Shown here piece by piece: positions 16,412 to 23,892 of a DNA stretch of 38,833 nt. Under the pieces are notes generated by a model. It did no database searches and was not told the origin of the DNA. It saw nothing but the letters and a program-made list of their open reading frames with translations. The first letter of the stretch is position 1. Each line of letters begins with the position of its first letter. The stretch comes from JANNMJ01 sp031397815 (GTDB lineage Bacteria > Bacteroidota > Bacteroidia > Cytophagales > Hymenobacteraceae): the NCBI GenBank assembly GCA_031397815.1, contig JANNMJ010000240.1, positions 1 through 38,833 on the forward strand. Reading direction: 5' to 3'. The position numbers and the translations under genes are program-made.

Positions 16412-16906
16412 TTATTTGGCGCCGGAAGTCGATTTAAACTCCAGCATATCGTCGTTGAACGTATCCATCAACAGCACCGAGTAGCGGCCATCGGGCAGCG
16501 GGTCGAGGGTGAAGTTGATTACCTGACCGGGCGCCGTCGGGCTTTTGGGCGAGCGCACCGGCTTACCGCCGACGGGCGTACCGAGGCCGCCAATTACGGG
16601 GCGCGCCGCACCGGCCAAATCCGCACTGGTATTCTGCACGAACTGCCACTCGCCGACCAGCTTAGCGGCGGCCGAATTGTGGTCGTTGGCTTTGATACGG
16701 CAGGTTCCGGTGTACTGACGGCCTTGTCGGCCCATCGCTTTACTATCAAGATGAACCTCAATCCGCTGACCTGTCGCGCTATCGGTCCCTACCACATCGA
16801 ACACTTTGGAACGTGGCGGCAGCCGTTGAGCCAGCGCAGTGTCCGGCGCCAAGACCGCCAGCGCGGCGCCCATCATGAACAGCGCACAGCGGGTATATCC
16901 TCTCAT
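16412..16906 (-). CDS. secreted protein of unknown function
   Basis: A 164-residue protein with a clear signal peptide (MRGYTRCALFMMGAALAVLA...TALAQ). The mature part is beta-strand-like, with SKVFDVVGTDSATGQRIEV and a C-terminal LPDGRYSVLLMDTFNDDML that looks like a small sandwich-type domain. I do not recognise the family. ATG 16906 is preferred over an in-frame opening to 17119, because the signal peptide begins there and a -7 element TACCTTTG lies 45 nt upstream. It lies 54 nt ahead of rimO on the same strand and might be cotranscribed with it. Confidence 0.72.
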   Translation of the reverse strand: MRGYTRCALFMMGAALAVLAPDTALAQRLPPRSKVFDVVGTDSATGQRIEVHLDSKAMGRQGRQYTGTCRIKANDHNSAAAKLVGEWQFVQNTSADLAGAARPVIGGLGTPVGGKPVRSPKSPTAPGQVINFTLDPLPDGRYSVLLMDTFNDDMLEFKSTSGAK

Positions 16907-16950
16907 TCCAAGCGGGTTAAAGCGATTTTGCACACGGCAGAGCCGAACGG

Positions 16951-16958
16951 CAAAGGTA
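16951..16958 (-). promoter_or_regulatory. -7 element TACCTTTG before secreted-protein gene
   Basis: CAAAGGTA on the plus strand, i.e. TACCTTTG reading toward the 164-residue gene, 45 nt before its ATG. No well-spaced -33 TTG was found. Confidence 0.5.
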
Positions 16959-17039
16959 CGGCCTCGCCAACCGCTGACGGAAGTCGAATCGTTCAGTAAG
17001 GAATGCGTGCGGAAGAGCGCGAAGGCATTTAGGATGCGG

Positions 17040-17357
17040 CTACCGAACGGTATCCGCTGCCGGGGGCGCCCCGGGGGGGGAAGCGGCCAAACTGGGGGCG
17101 GTGCTTCCGGCTTCCTCAACGCCCGGCGCGTGATAACGGAGCCAATCGGGGCACATATCGTAGTCGTTCGGCCAGAACAGACCGCGCCCGTTCGGGTAAA
17201 CCGCCACCTGAGCGAAGTAAGCAGCGTCAGCCAAAGGCCGCGTCAAGGGCGAATCGCGGATAGACGGGTTCATATCCACGACCCGCACGGCTCCATCGTC
17301 GAACGTCAGACGCAGATGCGCGTGCGGTAGCACTTCGAGTTTCATGATTTTCACCAT
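17040..17357 (-). CDS. DUF2442-domain protein
   Basis: A 105-residue protein whose first about 80 residues match the DUF2442 pattern (LRLTFDDGAVRVVDM, PLADAAYFAQVAVYPNGRGLFWPNDYDMCPDWLRY). The family often sits next to DUF4160, as here: its ATG shares the A of the upstream gene's TAA stop (TAATG), so translation is probably coupled. Such pairs are suspected toxin-antitoxin-like or regulatory modules; the activity is not established. The C-terminal tail after the domain is Pro/Ala-rich and runs through an eight-base C tract (G8 on the plus strand at 17073-17080) that could slip and alter the last residues. Confidence 0.85.
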   Translation of the reverse strand: MVKIMKLEVLPHAHLRLTFDDGAVRVVDMNPSIRDSPLTRPLADAAYFAQVAVYPNGRGLFWPNDYDMCPDWLRYHAPGVEEAGSTAPSLAASPPGAPPAADTVR

Positions 17358-17617
17358 TAGGGCAACGGTTCAATTCGAGTGAGCGAAGCGGGTTGAGTGG
17401 CCTTGTGCCAGTTTTCAATCAATTCGGCACGGTGTGCCGAGGCCCATTCCAGCACCAGCGCGCGGGCACGACTCGGCAAGCTTCCATCCAGTATCTCCAG
17501 AGTCAGAATGTCAAACACGGCCTCTCGATCCTGATATTCCGCATGGAAGTGCGGTGGATTATGGTCCCCGAAGTACATCCGGATAATGATTCCATAGAAG
17601 CGACAGATTTCGGGCAT
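17357..17617 (-). CDS. DUF4160-domain protein
   Basis: An 86-residue protein with the DUF4160 signature: MPEICRFYGIIIRMYFGDHNPPHFHAEY, including the conserved H-N-P-P-H-F-H motif, and a C-terminal helix WHKATQ. It is the first gene of a two-gene unit with the DUF2442 gene, overlapping by one base. The His-rich motif suggests metal or ligand binding, but no function is established. A -7 element TACCTTTG lies 33 nt upstream of the ATG. Confidence 0.9.
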   Translation of the reverse strand: MPEICRFYGIIIRMYFGDHNPPHFHAEYQDREAVFDILTLEILDGSLPSRARALVLEWASAHRAELIENWHKATQPASLTRIEPLP

Positions 17618-17649
17618 CGGACAATCAGCGTAAAGCAGTAAAAGTCCTG

Positions 17650-17657
17650 CAAAGGTA
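17650..17657 (-). promoter_or_regulatory. -7 element TACCTTTG of the DUF4160-DUF2442 unit
   Basis: CAAAGGTA on the plus strand, 33 nt before the DUF4160 ATG. A CAAA (TTTG on the minus strand) lies at 17685-17688, but its 27-nt spacing is too long for a canonical -33. Confidence 0.5.
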
Positions 17658-17707
17658 CCGTCTACCTTAACGGCTCGGCTCGGCCAAATTGTTCAGTAGA
17701 TGCAGCT

Positions 17708-18883
17708 TTACAGCCCCCGCCCACCCGTCAGCACCCCGTAAATGCCGGGCGCTAGCCGCCGCAATGTCGCGCCAATGAGCACGGCTGCCCCCACAATCAG
17801 CGGCGGCAGCAGCAGGTACGTCCACGTCGTGATGTGCGGGATGCCTTTGCCGTAGCGCAGGGCTAAGGCGGTGGCGTAGTTCACCGTCGGGACGTGCAGG
17901 ACGTAAATCAGGAATGAGAAACCGGCCGTCCAAGCGAACCAGCGTTGGGCCATCGCGCGGCGCACGAGCCAATCGAGGCCGAACCACGCCGCGAGGACGC
18001 CGCTTACTTCGCAGAGGCGGTAAAGGCCGAGCATCACGAAGACGAACGGCTCGGGACCGTTTGGGCCGAAGGGCGGCTGGCCGCGGAACGCGAGCCACGT
18101 TAGGATTGTGGCAGACCCAATCCAAAGCAGCATCGCCACGGGTACCGACAGCCACGCCGGGCGCGCTTGCAAGTCGCGCCCGCGCAACGCGAGCCACGTG
18201 CCCAGCGAAAAAAACAGCAGCCCTTCGCCGCCGAGGAAGGGCAGCTCAATCCCGAAAATCCACATCAGTACGGCGATTGGGAAGAAGACTTGCGGGCCGC
18301 GCGTCACGGCCCAGCGTAGTGCGGGGTAGGCGAGGTTCAGCACCAGCAGGTTCCGCAGAAACCAGAGCTGAAACGGAATCGGCTGCAAGAGCAAGCGGTC
18401 CAACAACTCGGAGGGTGTGAGCTGGCGGAGGAGCTGACGCGGCCAGTAGGGACTGATTTCAGCGTTGATAATCGCCCAGCGCGTGAGCGGCGCCTGTTCG
18501 AGCGCCCACCCGATGCCGAGCCAAATGGCGCTCCACAGCAGGTACGGCAGCGCCAGCGTGCGCAGCCGCTTCAGCACGCGCACCTGATGCGTGGTGCGCC
18601 CATCGGCCCAAGCGAAGAGGTAGCCGGAAATGGCGAACAGAATCGGAATCCGAAACCGCAGCACGCCATTCGACAGAAAATACTGCAAGCAGTTGCCGAA
18701 GCTCGCCGGCTCATCCACGACGGTAAACGGCGAGAGCTGACGCGGATGCAGGTTGAAACCGTGGACAAGAATCAGGAGCACCATCGCCATGAAGCTCCAG
18801 AAACGCAACTTTTGGCTCAGGAAAGCATCGAGGCGGGCGGGCGGCGTGAGCGCGGTATCGGGGGGCGAAAGGGAAGTCGACAT
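17708..18883 (-). CDS. acyltransferase 3 family membrane protein
   Basis: A polytopic inner-membrane enzyme of 391 residues with about ten hydrophobic segments. The N-terminal part shows the acyltransferase-3 pattern: FWSFMAMVLLILVHGFNL, with the membrane histidine proposed as catalytic, and LRFRIPILFAISGYLFA. Family members move acetyl or other acyl groups to sugars of surface polysaccharides or lipids; the substrate here is unknown. It starts 49 nt after the stop of the RamB/ScfR-type regulator on the same strand, so it may be cotranscribed with it, though no link with acetate metabolism is obvious beyond acyl-CoA use. Confidence 0.88.
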   Translation of the reverse strand: MSTSLSPPDTALTPPARLDAFLSQKLRFWSFMAMVLLILVHGFNLHPRQLSPFTVVDEPASFGNCLQYFLSNGVLRFRIPILFAISGYLFAWADGRTTHQVRVLKRLRTLALPYLLWSAIWLGIGWALEQAPLTRWAIINAEISPYWPRQLLRQLTPSELLDRLLLQPIPFQLWFLRNLLVLNLAYPALRWAVTRGPQVFFPIAVLMWIFGIELPFLGGEGLLFFSLGTWLALRGRDLQARPAWLSVPVAMLLWIGSATILTWLAFRGQPPFGPNGPEPFVFVMLGLYRLCEVSGVLAAWFGLDWLVRRAMAQRWFAWTAGFSFLIYVLHVPTVNYATALALRYGKGIPHITTWTYLLLPPLIVGAAVLIGATLRRLAPGIYGVLTGGRGL

Positions 18884-18932
18884 CGGCGAAGGGGAGATGC
18901 GAGCGGGAGTCGGGAGGCTGCGCGGCCGTTGC

Positions 18933-20420
18933 CTAGGCCGAAATCAGGCCCGCTACAAAGGCCTCGAACCGGAACTGACGCTGTTGGCGCTCAATCTCGG
19001 TCGGGGGGGCGGCGCGCTCCAGACAATCCGGAATCGGGCAGCGCTCGCACGTCTCGTTGACGATGCGGTGGACGATGGCGGGGTCTTCCAGAAACTTTAC
19101 CCGGGCGTGGAGGGCTTCGTCGCACCGCAGCCCGATGGTGACGCTCACGCCCGGCTCCGTCGGACCACCGGCACGCGCCAGCGTCAGGCACAGGTACTCG
19201 TTCGGCGATCCGTAATAGCGCGAGCGTTGCGCCCCCACCACGGCCTTGCCCGGCTGCTGCCGCGCCTCCTCGATGAGCCGCAGCGACACCCAGCGGCGGC
19301 AGTAGTGCTCCTGTAGCTCGTTGCCGTGCGGGTTGTGCTGCTGCGTGAGGTGCAGCTCCTTCGTCAGCTCGTAAGAGGCGCCTTCGGAAGCTTGGTCGAA
19401 ACGGAGGAAAAACAGGTTGGAAAGGCCGAAATGGCGCGGCAGCAGGTTCGTCAGCCGCTGCAAAAACATCTCATGCGAGACGTTGTAGCGCGTCAGCAGG
19501 TCGAGCAGCGCGCCGGGGTTCCAGCTGGGCAGCTCGAAGAATTGCCGCAGATCGCGCACGAGCGCATCCTCTTCCAGCAGCAGCGCCACCGCGAAGTACG
19601 ACGCCTTGAAGTAGTTCAGCACCTCCTCGAACGACCGCACCGGGAACGGCGCATTGACGTACGGGCGCTCCTTGAGGTCGAGGTAATTGAACGCGACTTC
19701 GCGCGCCAGCACGAACGCTTCCTGCGCGCTCGTGAGGCCCGGCCGCAGCAGCAAGCGGCGCGGCTTAGGCTGAAAAACCGCCCGCAACCCCTTCGGCAGC
19801 CCGGGCTGATCGCGCAGCACCTCGCGGTCGATGGTGTACTGATACCGCTCGGTGAGCGTGCGGGTGAGCTGGGCGAGGTTGAACGGCGCGGTGACGGTGG
19901 CGGGGGCGGTCGGCTGCTGCTGGCCGATGAACGTGCGCACGTCCTGCTCCATCTCCTCAAAATAATTGAGGTGCAGCTCCTGATACGAGCGCAGCGCCGC
20001 GAGATAAAAATGCTCCTGCCGCAACTCATAGTTGCGGGCGATTTCGAGCACAGCGCTGATGAAGGCGTTGATGCGCACGGGCGCGTCGGAAACCAGCTCC
20101 ACAATCCGGGCGGCGTCGAGGCCGAACATCGCCAGCGGAAATTCCTTCAGCAGGTCCGATTGCAGCAGCTCGCCGATGGGCGCGAGGCGCCGGCTCAACG
20201 TCAGCGACGTGAGCTGGTCGTAGCTCACGTCGAGGGCGCGGCTCATCGTCAGAATCTTGTCGGGCTTGGGGTACTTCTTGCCTTTTTCGATCTCGTTGAG
20301 GTACGAAACCGACACGTCGCACGCTTTCGCCAATTCGGCGGGCGTCAGGTGGTGCTCGGTCCGCAGCTCGCGCAGCTTCAGACCGAAAATGAGCCGGACA
20401 ATCTGACCGTGAGTGAGCAT
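18933..20420 (-). CDS. XRE-family regulator of the ScfR/RamB (short-chain fatty acid) type
   Basis: A transcription regulator of 495 residues. The N-terminal helix-turn-helix (about residues 10-65) contains LRTEHHLTPAELAKACDVS and YLNEIEKGKKYP. The middle matches the IrrE-like/DUF955 region (about 185-260) but lacks HExxH: the corresponding stretch reads LAREVAFNYLDL. The C-terminal DUF2083-like domain ends with a cysteine cluster CERCPIPDC. This layout is that of RamB and other short-chain-acyl-CoA regulators, which control glyoxylate-shunt or methylcitrate genes in actinobacteria. Here it is divergent from aceB-aceA with palindromes between, so it is very probably their regulator. I chose ATG 20420 (MLTHGQIVRL); the in-frame extension to 20495 is rejected. 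Confidence 0.9.
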   Translation of the reverse strand: MLTHGQIVRLIFGLKLRELRTEHHLTPAELAKACDVSVSYLNEIEKGKKYPKPDKILTMSRALDVSYDQLTSLTLSRRLAPIGELLQSDLLKEFPLAMFGLDAARIVELVSDAPVRINAFISAVLEIARNYELRQEHFYLAALRSYQELHLNYFEEMEQDVRTFIGQQQPTAPATVTAPFNLAQLTRTLTERYQYTIDREVLRDQPGLPKGLRAVFQPKPRRLLLRPGLTSAQEAFVLAREVAFNYLDLKERPYVNAPFPVRSFEEVLNYFKASYFAVALLLEEDALVRDLRQFFELPSWNPGALLDLLTRYNVSHEMFLQRLTNLLPRHFGLSNLFFLRFDQASEGASYELTKELHLTQQHNPHGNELQEHYCRRWVSLRLIEEARQQPGKAVVGAQRSRYYGSPNEYLCLTLARAGGPTEPGVSVTIGLRCDEALHARVKFLEDPAIVHRIVNETCERCPIPDCLERAAPPTEIERQQRQFRFEAFVAGLISA

Positions 20421-20498
20421 CGCAGAAAAGAGCAAAACGAAGAGAAGCCGTGCCCGTCGCCCGGCTCCCACGAGCCAGACTGAGCAGGACGACAAAGC

Positions 20499-20520
20499 TC
20501 GCGAAAATTATTTTCTGCGA
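20499..20520. promoter_or_regulatory. inverted repeat, candidate operator 1 (scfR side)
   Basis: Arms CGCGAAAAT and ATTTTCTGCG form an almost perfect inverted repeat (one inserted base) centred on a T, in the scfR-aceB intergenic region. The half site resembles the GCGAA of the palindrome at 20555-20566, so both could bind the same protein. Confidence 0.5.
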
Positions 20521-20554
20521 TTCCAAACGGCTTTTGGCGATTTTTATGTTTTTA

Positions 20555-20566
20555 GCGAATTTTCGC
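20555..20566. promoter_or_regulatory. palindrome GCGAATTTTCGC, candidate operator 2
   Basis: GCGAA-TT-TTCGC directly abuts the -33 TTG of the aceB promoter (20567-20569). A protein bound there would contact or block polymerase. The obvious candidate is the divergent RamB/ScfR-type regulator. Confidence 0.55.
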
Positions 20567-20598
20567 TTGTCAATTCAAATTCGCTTCGCTTACCTTTG
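20567..20598 (+). promoter_or_regulatory. aceB promoter, Bacteroidota consensus
   Basis: TTG at 20567-20569, a 21-nt spacer, and TACCTTTG at 20591-20598, matching -33/-7 consensus TTG and TAnnTTTG. The aceB ATG is 35 nt further on. Confidence 0.75.
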
Positions 20599-20633
20599 AC
20601 ATATCACTTCCCGCTCGCCCCTCGTCGCTCGTT

Positions 20634-22262
20634 ATGAATCTCCTCGAATCACCTGCTCCCGTTGCCGCTGCGGCCTTCCAATTACCTGATGGCGTTCGGG
20701 TTATCGGCACTTTTACCACCGCCTACGCGGAGATTCTGACGCCCGACGCCGTCGCGTTCGTCGCCAATCTGCACCGGCGCCTCGACAACCGCCGTCAGGA
20801 GCTGCTGACGCGGCGTGAAGTGCGACAACGGCGGTTTGAGGCGGGGGAGCTACCCGATTTTCTGCCCGAAACGCAGCACATCCGCGACGGTGAGTGGCGC
20901 ATTGCCCCGGTACCCGCCGACCTCCTCGACCGTCGCGTCGAGATTACCGGCCCCGTCGAGCGGAAGATGGTTATCAATGCCCTGAACTCCGGCGCGAAGG
21001 TGTTTATGGCTGATTTTGAGGATTCTAACGCCCCAACGTGGGCCAACGTGGTGGAAGGCCAGCGCAACCTGCGCGATGCTGTGCGGCGCACCATCCGCCT
21101 CAGCACGCCGGCCAAAGAGTATCAGCTCAACCCCACGACCGCGACGCTGATGGTTCGGCCGCGCGGCTGGCACCTGCTCGAAAAGCACTTCCTCGTCGAC
21201 GGCGTGCCCGTGAGCGGGGCGCTGTTCGATTTCGGCCTCTACTTTTTTCACAATGCCCACGAGCTGTTGCAACGCGGTTCCGGCCCGTACTTCTACCTCC
21301 CGAAGCTCGAAAGTCACCTCGAAGCGCGCCTTTGGAACGAGGCATTTCTGATCGCTCAGGAAGCCCTCGGCCTCCCGACCGGCACCATCAAAGCCACGGT
21401 GCTCATCGAGACGCTGCCAGCGTCGTTTGAGCTGCACGAGCTGCTTTGGGAGCTACGCGAACACTCCGCCGGCCTCAACTGCGGGCGCTGGGACTACATT
21501 TTCTCGTACATCAAGCGCCTCGGCTACCGCCCCGAGTTCCGCCTCCCCGACCGCGCGCAGGTCACGATGACGGTGCCGTTTATGGCCGCTTATACCCGCG
21601 CCGTCGTGCAGGCGTGCCACCGCCGCGGCGCCCACGCAATGGGTGGGATGGCCGCCCAGATTCCGATTAAAAACGACCCCGCCGCCAATCAGCGCGCCCT
21701 CGACAAAGTGCGCGACGACAAGCTCCGCGAAGCGCGGAACGGGCACGACGGTACGTGGGTCGCACACCCCGGACTGGTGCCCGTCGCGATGGCCGTGTTC
21801 AACAAGCTGATGCCCGGCCCGAACCAGCTCGACCGGCCCGGCAGTGCCGAAACCGTCACCGCCGCCGACCTCGTCCGCGCCCCCGAAGGCACTATCACCG
21901 AGGACGGCGTGCGGCTGAATATCGACGTCGCGATTCAGTACCTCGCCTCTTGGCTCGGCGGCAACGGCTGCGTCCCGATTTACAACCTGATGGAAGACGC
22001 CGCGACCGCCGAAATCTCGCGGGCGCAGATCTGGCAGTGGCTCCACACGCCCCGCACCCGCCTCGCCGACGGTCGGCCGTTCACGCTGGCGCTCTACGAA
22101 GAGCTTTTTGCCGCCCAGCAGAGCATTCTGCGGACCGTGATGGGCGAAGAGCGCTACCTCACCGGCCATTTCGCCGCCGCAGCCCGCCTCTTCGACCGCC
22201 TAGTGCGCGAACCGCGCTTCACCGAGTTCCTCACGCTGCCCGCGTACGACGCGCTCGCTTAA
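20634..22262 (+). CDS. aceB: malate synthase A
   Basis: Condenses glyoxylate with acetyl-CoA to malate, the second step of the glyoxylate shunt. The 542-residue product is the usual length for the A-type enzyme. Seen: NALNSGAKVFMADFEDSNAPTW with the Mg-binding Glu/Asp region, LMVRPRGWHLLEKH, GTIKATVLIETLPASFE, the active-site segment LNCGRWDYIFSYIK, and MGGMAAQIPIKNDP. ATG 20634 follows a consensus promoter, and a divergent RamB/ScfR-like regulator lies upstream. aceA follows after 48 nt on the same strand, so the two form an aceBA operon for growth on acetate or fatty acids. Confidence 0.97.
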   Translation: MNLLESPAPVAAAAFQLPDGVRVIGTFTTAYAEILTPDAVAFVANLHRRLDNRRQELLTRREVRQRRFEAGELPDFLPETQHIRDGEWRIAPVPADLLDRRVEITGPVERKMVINALNSGAKVFMADFEDSNAPTWANVVEGQRNLRDAVRRTIRLSTPAKEYQLNPTTATLMVRPRGWHLLEKHFLVDGVPVSGALFDFGLYFFHNAHELLQRGSGPYFYLPKLESHLEARLWNEAFLIAQEALGLPTGTIKATVLIETLPASFELHELLWELREHSAGLNCGRWDYIFSYIKRLGYRPEFRLPDRAQVTMTVPFMAAYTRAVVQACHRRGAHAMGGMAAQIPIKNDPAANQRALDKVRDDKLREARNGHDGTWVAHPGLVPVAMAVFNKLMPGPNQLDRPGSAETVTAADLVRAPEGTITEDGVRLNIDVAIQYLASWLGGNGCVPIYNLMEDAATAEISRAQIWQWLHTPRTRLADGRPFTLALYEELFAAQQSILRTVMGEERYLTGHFAAAARLFDRLVREPRFTEFLTLPAYDALA

Positions 22263-22310
22263 GTAAGCGCGCTTTTCTCCCTACCAAGTCACTTTTCACC
22301 GCTTATCGAT

Positions 22311-23612
22311 ATGACCAATTCCTCCTCCTCTCCTACCGACCCCACCGCTGCTCTGGAGCAAGATTGGGCTTGGAATCCGCGCTGGCAGGGCATCGAGCGC
22401 CCCTATTCCGCCACCGATGTGCTGAAGCTGCGCGGCTCGGTGCACATCGAGCACTCACTGGCCCGCCAAGGCGCCGAGCGGCTTTGGAGCCTGCTCCATT
22501 CCGAAGAATACGTGGCCGGGCTGGGTGCCCTCACCGGCAATCAGGCCGTGCAGGAAGTGCAGGCCGGCCTGAAAGCCATTTATTTGAGCGGCTGGCAAGT
22601 GGCGGCCGACGCTAACCTCGCCGGGCAGATGTACCCCGACCAAAGCCTGTACCCCGCCGATTCGGTGCCTGCCGTGGTGCGGCGCATCAACAATTCGCTG
22701 CTGCGGGCCGATCAGATTCAGACCCTCACCGGAGAAGGCGACGTGCATTGGCTCGCGCCGATTGTGGCGGATGCCGAAGCCGGTTTCGGCGGCAACCTGA
22801 ATGCGTTTGAGCTGATGAAGATGATGATCGAAGCCGGCGCGGCGGGCGTTCACTTCGAAGACCAGCTTTCGTCGGCCAAAAAATGCGGGCATCTGGGCGG
22901 CAAAGTGCTCGTCCCGACGCAGGAAGCGGTGCAAAAGCTCATCGCCGCGCGCCTCGCCGCTGATGTGATGGGCGTACCGACGCTCGTGGTGGCGCGCACC
23001 GATGCCGACGCCGCCGACCTCATCACCACCGACGTCGATCCCCGCGACCTCCCGTTCGTCCTCACCGACGAGCCGCGCACGTCGGAAGGTTTTTACCGCG
23101 TCCGGCCGGGCGTTGAAGCGTGCATTGCGCGCGGCCTCGCCTACGCCCCCTACGCCGACCTGCTCTGGATGGAAACCTCGCACCCCGATCTGGCGCAAGC
23201 CCGCGCCTTCGCCGAAGGTATTCACGCACAATTTCCCGGCAAGCTGCTGGCGTACAACTGCTCGCCATCGTTCAACTGGGCGTCGAAGCTGAGTGTCGAG
23301 CAGATGGAGACGTTCCGTGAAGAGCTGGCGGCGCTGGGCTACAAGTTTCAGTTCATCACGCTGGCGGGCTTCCACGCGCTCAATACCAGCATGTTCGAGC
23401 TGGCCGTCGCCTACCGCGAGCGCGGCATGGCGGGCTACTCCGAGCTGCAACAGCGCGAGTTTGGCCTCCAGAAGAAAGGCTTCCGCGCGGTGAAGCATCA
23501 GGCGTTCGTCGGCACCGGGTATTTCGATGCCGTGCAGATCGTCGTGACGAGCGGTCAGGCGAGCACGCGCGCGCTCATCGGCTCCACCGAAGAAGCCCAG
23601 TTTGATCATTAA
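22311..23612 (+). CDS. aceA: isocitrate lyase
   Basis: Cleaves isocitrate to glyoxylate and succinate, the first step of the glyoxylate shunt, bypassing the CO2-releasing steps of the TCA cycle. The 433-residue product carries the catalytic KKCGHLGGKVL with the active cysteine, the Mg-binding segment IVADAEAGFGGNLNAFELMK, the segment WMETSHPDLAQA, and NCSPSFNWASKL. ATG 22311 is 48 nt after aceB. It converges on ftsY, with a hairpin-rich gap and a very long terminator stem between. Confidence 0.97.
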   Translation: MTNSSSSPTDPTAALEQDWAWNPRWQGIERPYSATDVLKLRGSVHIEHSLARQGAERLWSLLHSEEYVAGLGALTGNQAVQEVQAGLKAIYLSGWQVAADANLAGQMYPDQSLYPADSVPAVVRRINNSLLRADQIQTLTGEGDVHWLAPIVADAEAGFGGNLNAFELMKMMIEAGAAGVHFEDQLSSAKKCGHLGGKVLVPTQEAVQKLIAARLAADVMGVPTLVVARTDADAADLITTDVDPRDLPFVLTDEPRTSEGFYRVRPGVEACIARGLAYAPYADLLWMETSHPDLAQARAFAEGIHAQFPGKLLAYNCSPSFNWASKLSVEQMETFREELAALGYKFQFITLAGFHALNTSMFELAVAYRERGMAGYSELQQREFGLQKKGFRAVKHQAFVGTGYFDAVQIVVTSGQASTRALIGSTEEAQFDH

Positions 23613-23630
23613 TCGCCCTACAGCCGCACC

Positions 23631-23761
23631 GCCGACCGTTGGATGTCGGCCTGCTGCCACCGGCCAACCGGAAATCCAACCCCGATGGACGGGCTGGATT
23701 TCCGTGGCGCCTCCGCCGCTGGATGCGGAGCCGACGGGAGCTTCGGCCGCTGGATGCCGAA
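23631..23761. repeat. cluster of hairpins with constant loop CGNTGGAY
   Basis: Between aceA and ftsY. Three 20-nt hairpins have different perfect 6-bp stems but the same 8-nt loop: GCCGAC-CGTTGGAT-GTCGGC (23631-23650), CTCCGC-CGCTGGAT-GCGGAG (23711-23730) and TTCGGC-CGCTGGAT-GCCGAA (23742-23761). A fourth, larger one (23670-23703) has arms GGAAATCCAACCC/GGGCTGGATTTCC and loop CGATGGAC. Its one mismatch would be a G-U pair in a minus-strand transcript. Stem change with loop constancy suggests selection on structure. Function unknown. Confidence 0.7.
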
Positions 23762-23802
23762 CCCCTGCGCCAATTGATTTTGAGTGAACAAAAGAACGAA
23801 AA

Positions 23803-23860
23803 AAGACCAAACGCAGAAAGCCGCGTCCCGCTTGGGACGCGGCTTTCTGCGTTTGGTCTT
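23803..23860. terminator. bidirectional terminator, 27-bp perfect stem
   Basis: Left arm 23803-23829 and right arm 23834-23860 are exact reverse complements over 27 bp around the loop GCTT. The outer end reads AAGACCAAACGCAG. An A-rich run (AACGAAAAAAG) on the left gives a T-rich tail for the minus strand. It lies between the convergent stops of aceA (23612) and ftsY (23893) and should end both, although its tail on the plus strand is poor in T. Confidence 0.75.
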
Positions 23861-23892
23861 GAAGCTGCGCGAGCCAATCGCCCGCGAAACGT

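Noticed and set aside
19326..20483. Open frame antisense to the RamB/ScfR-type regulator
   Set aside because: Gln/Arg/Leu-rich shadow sequence without domains; the minus frame has HTH and the CERCPIPDC cluster.
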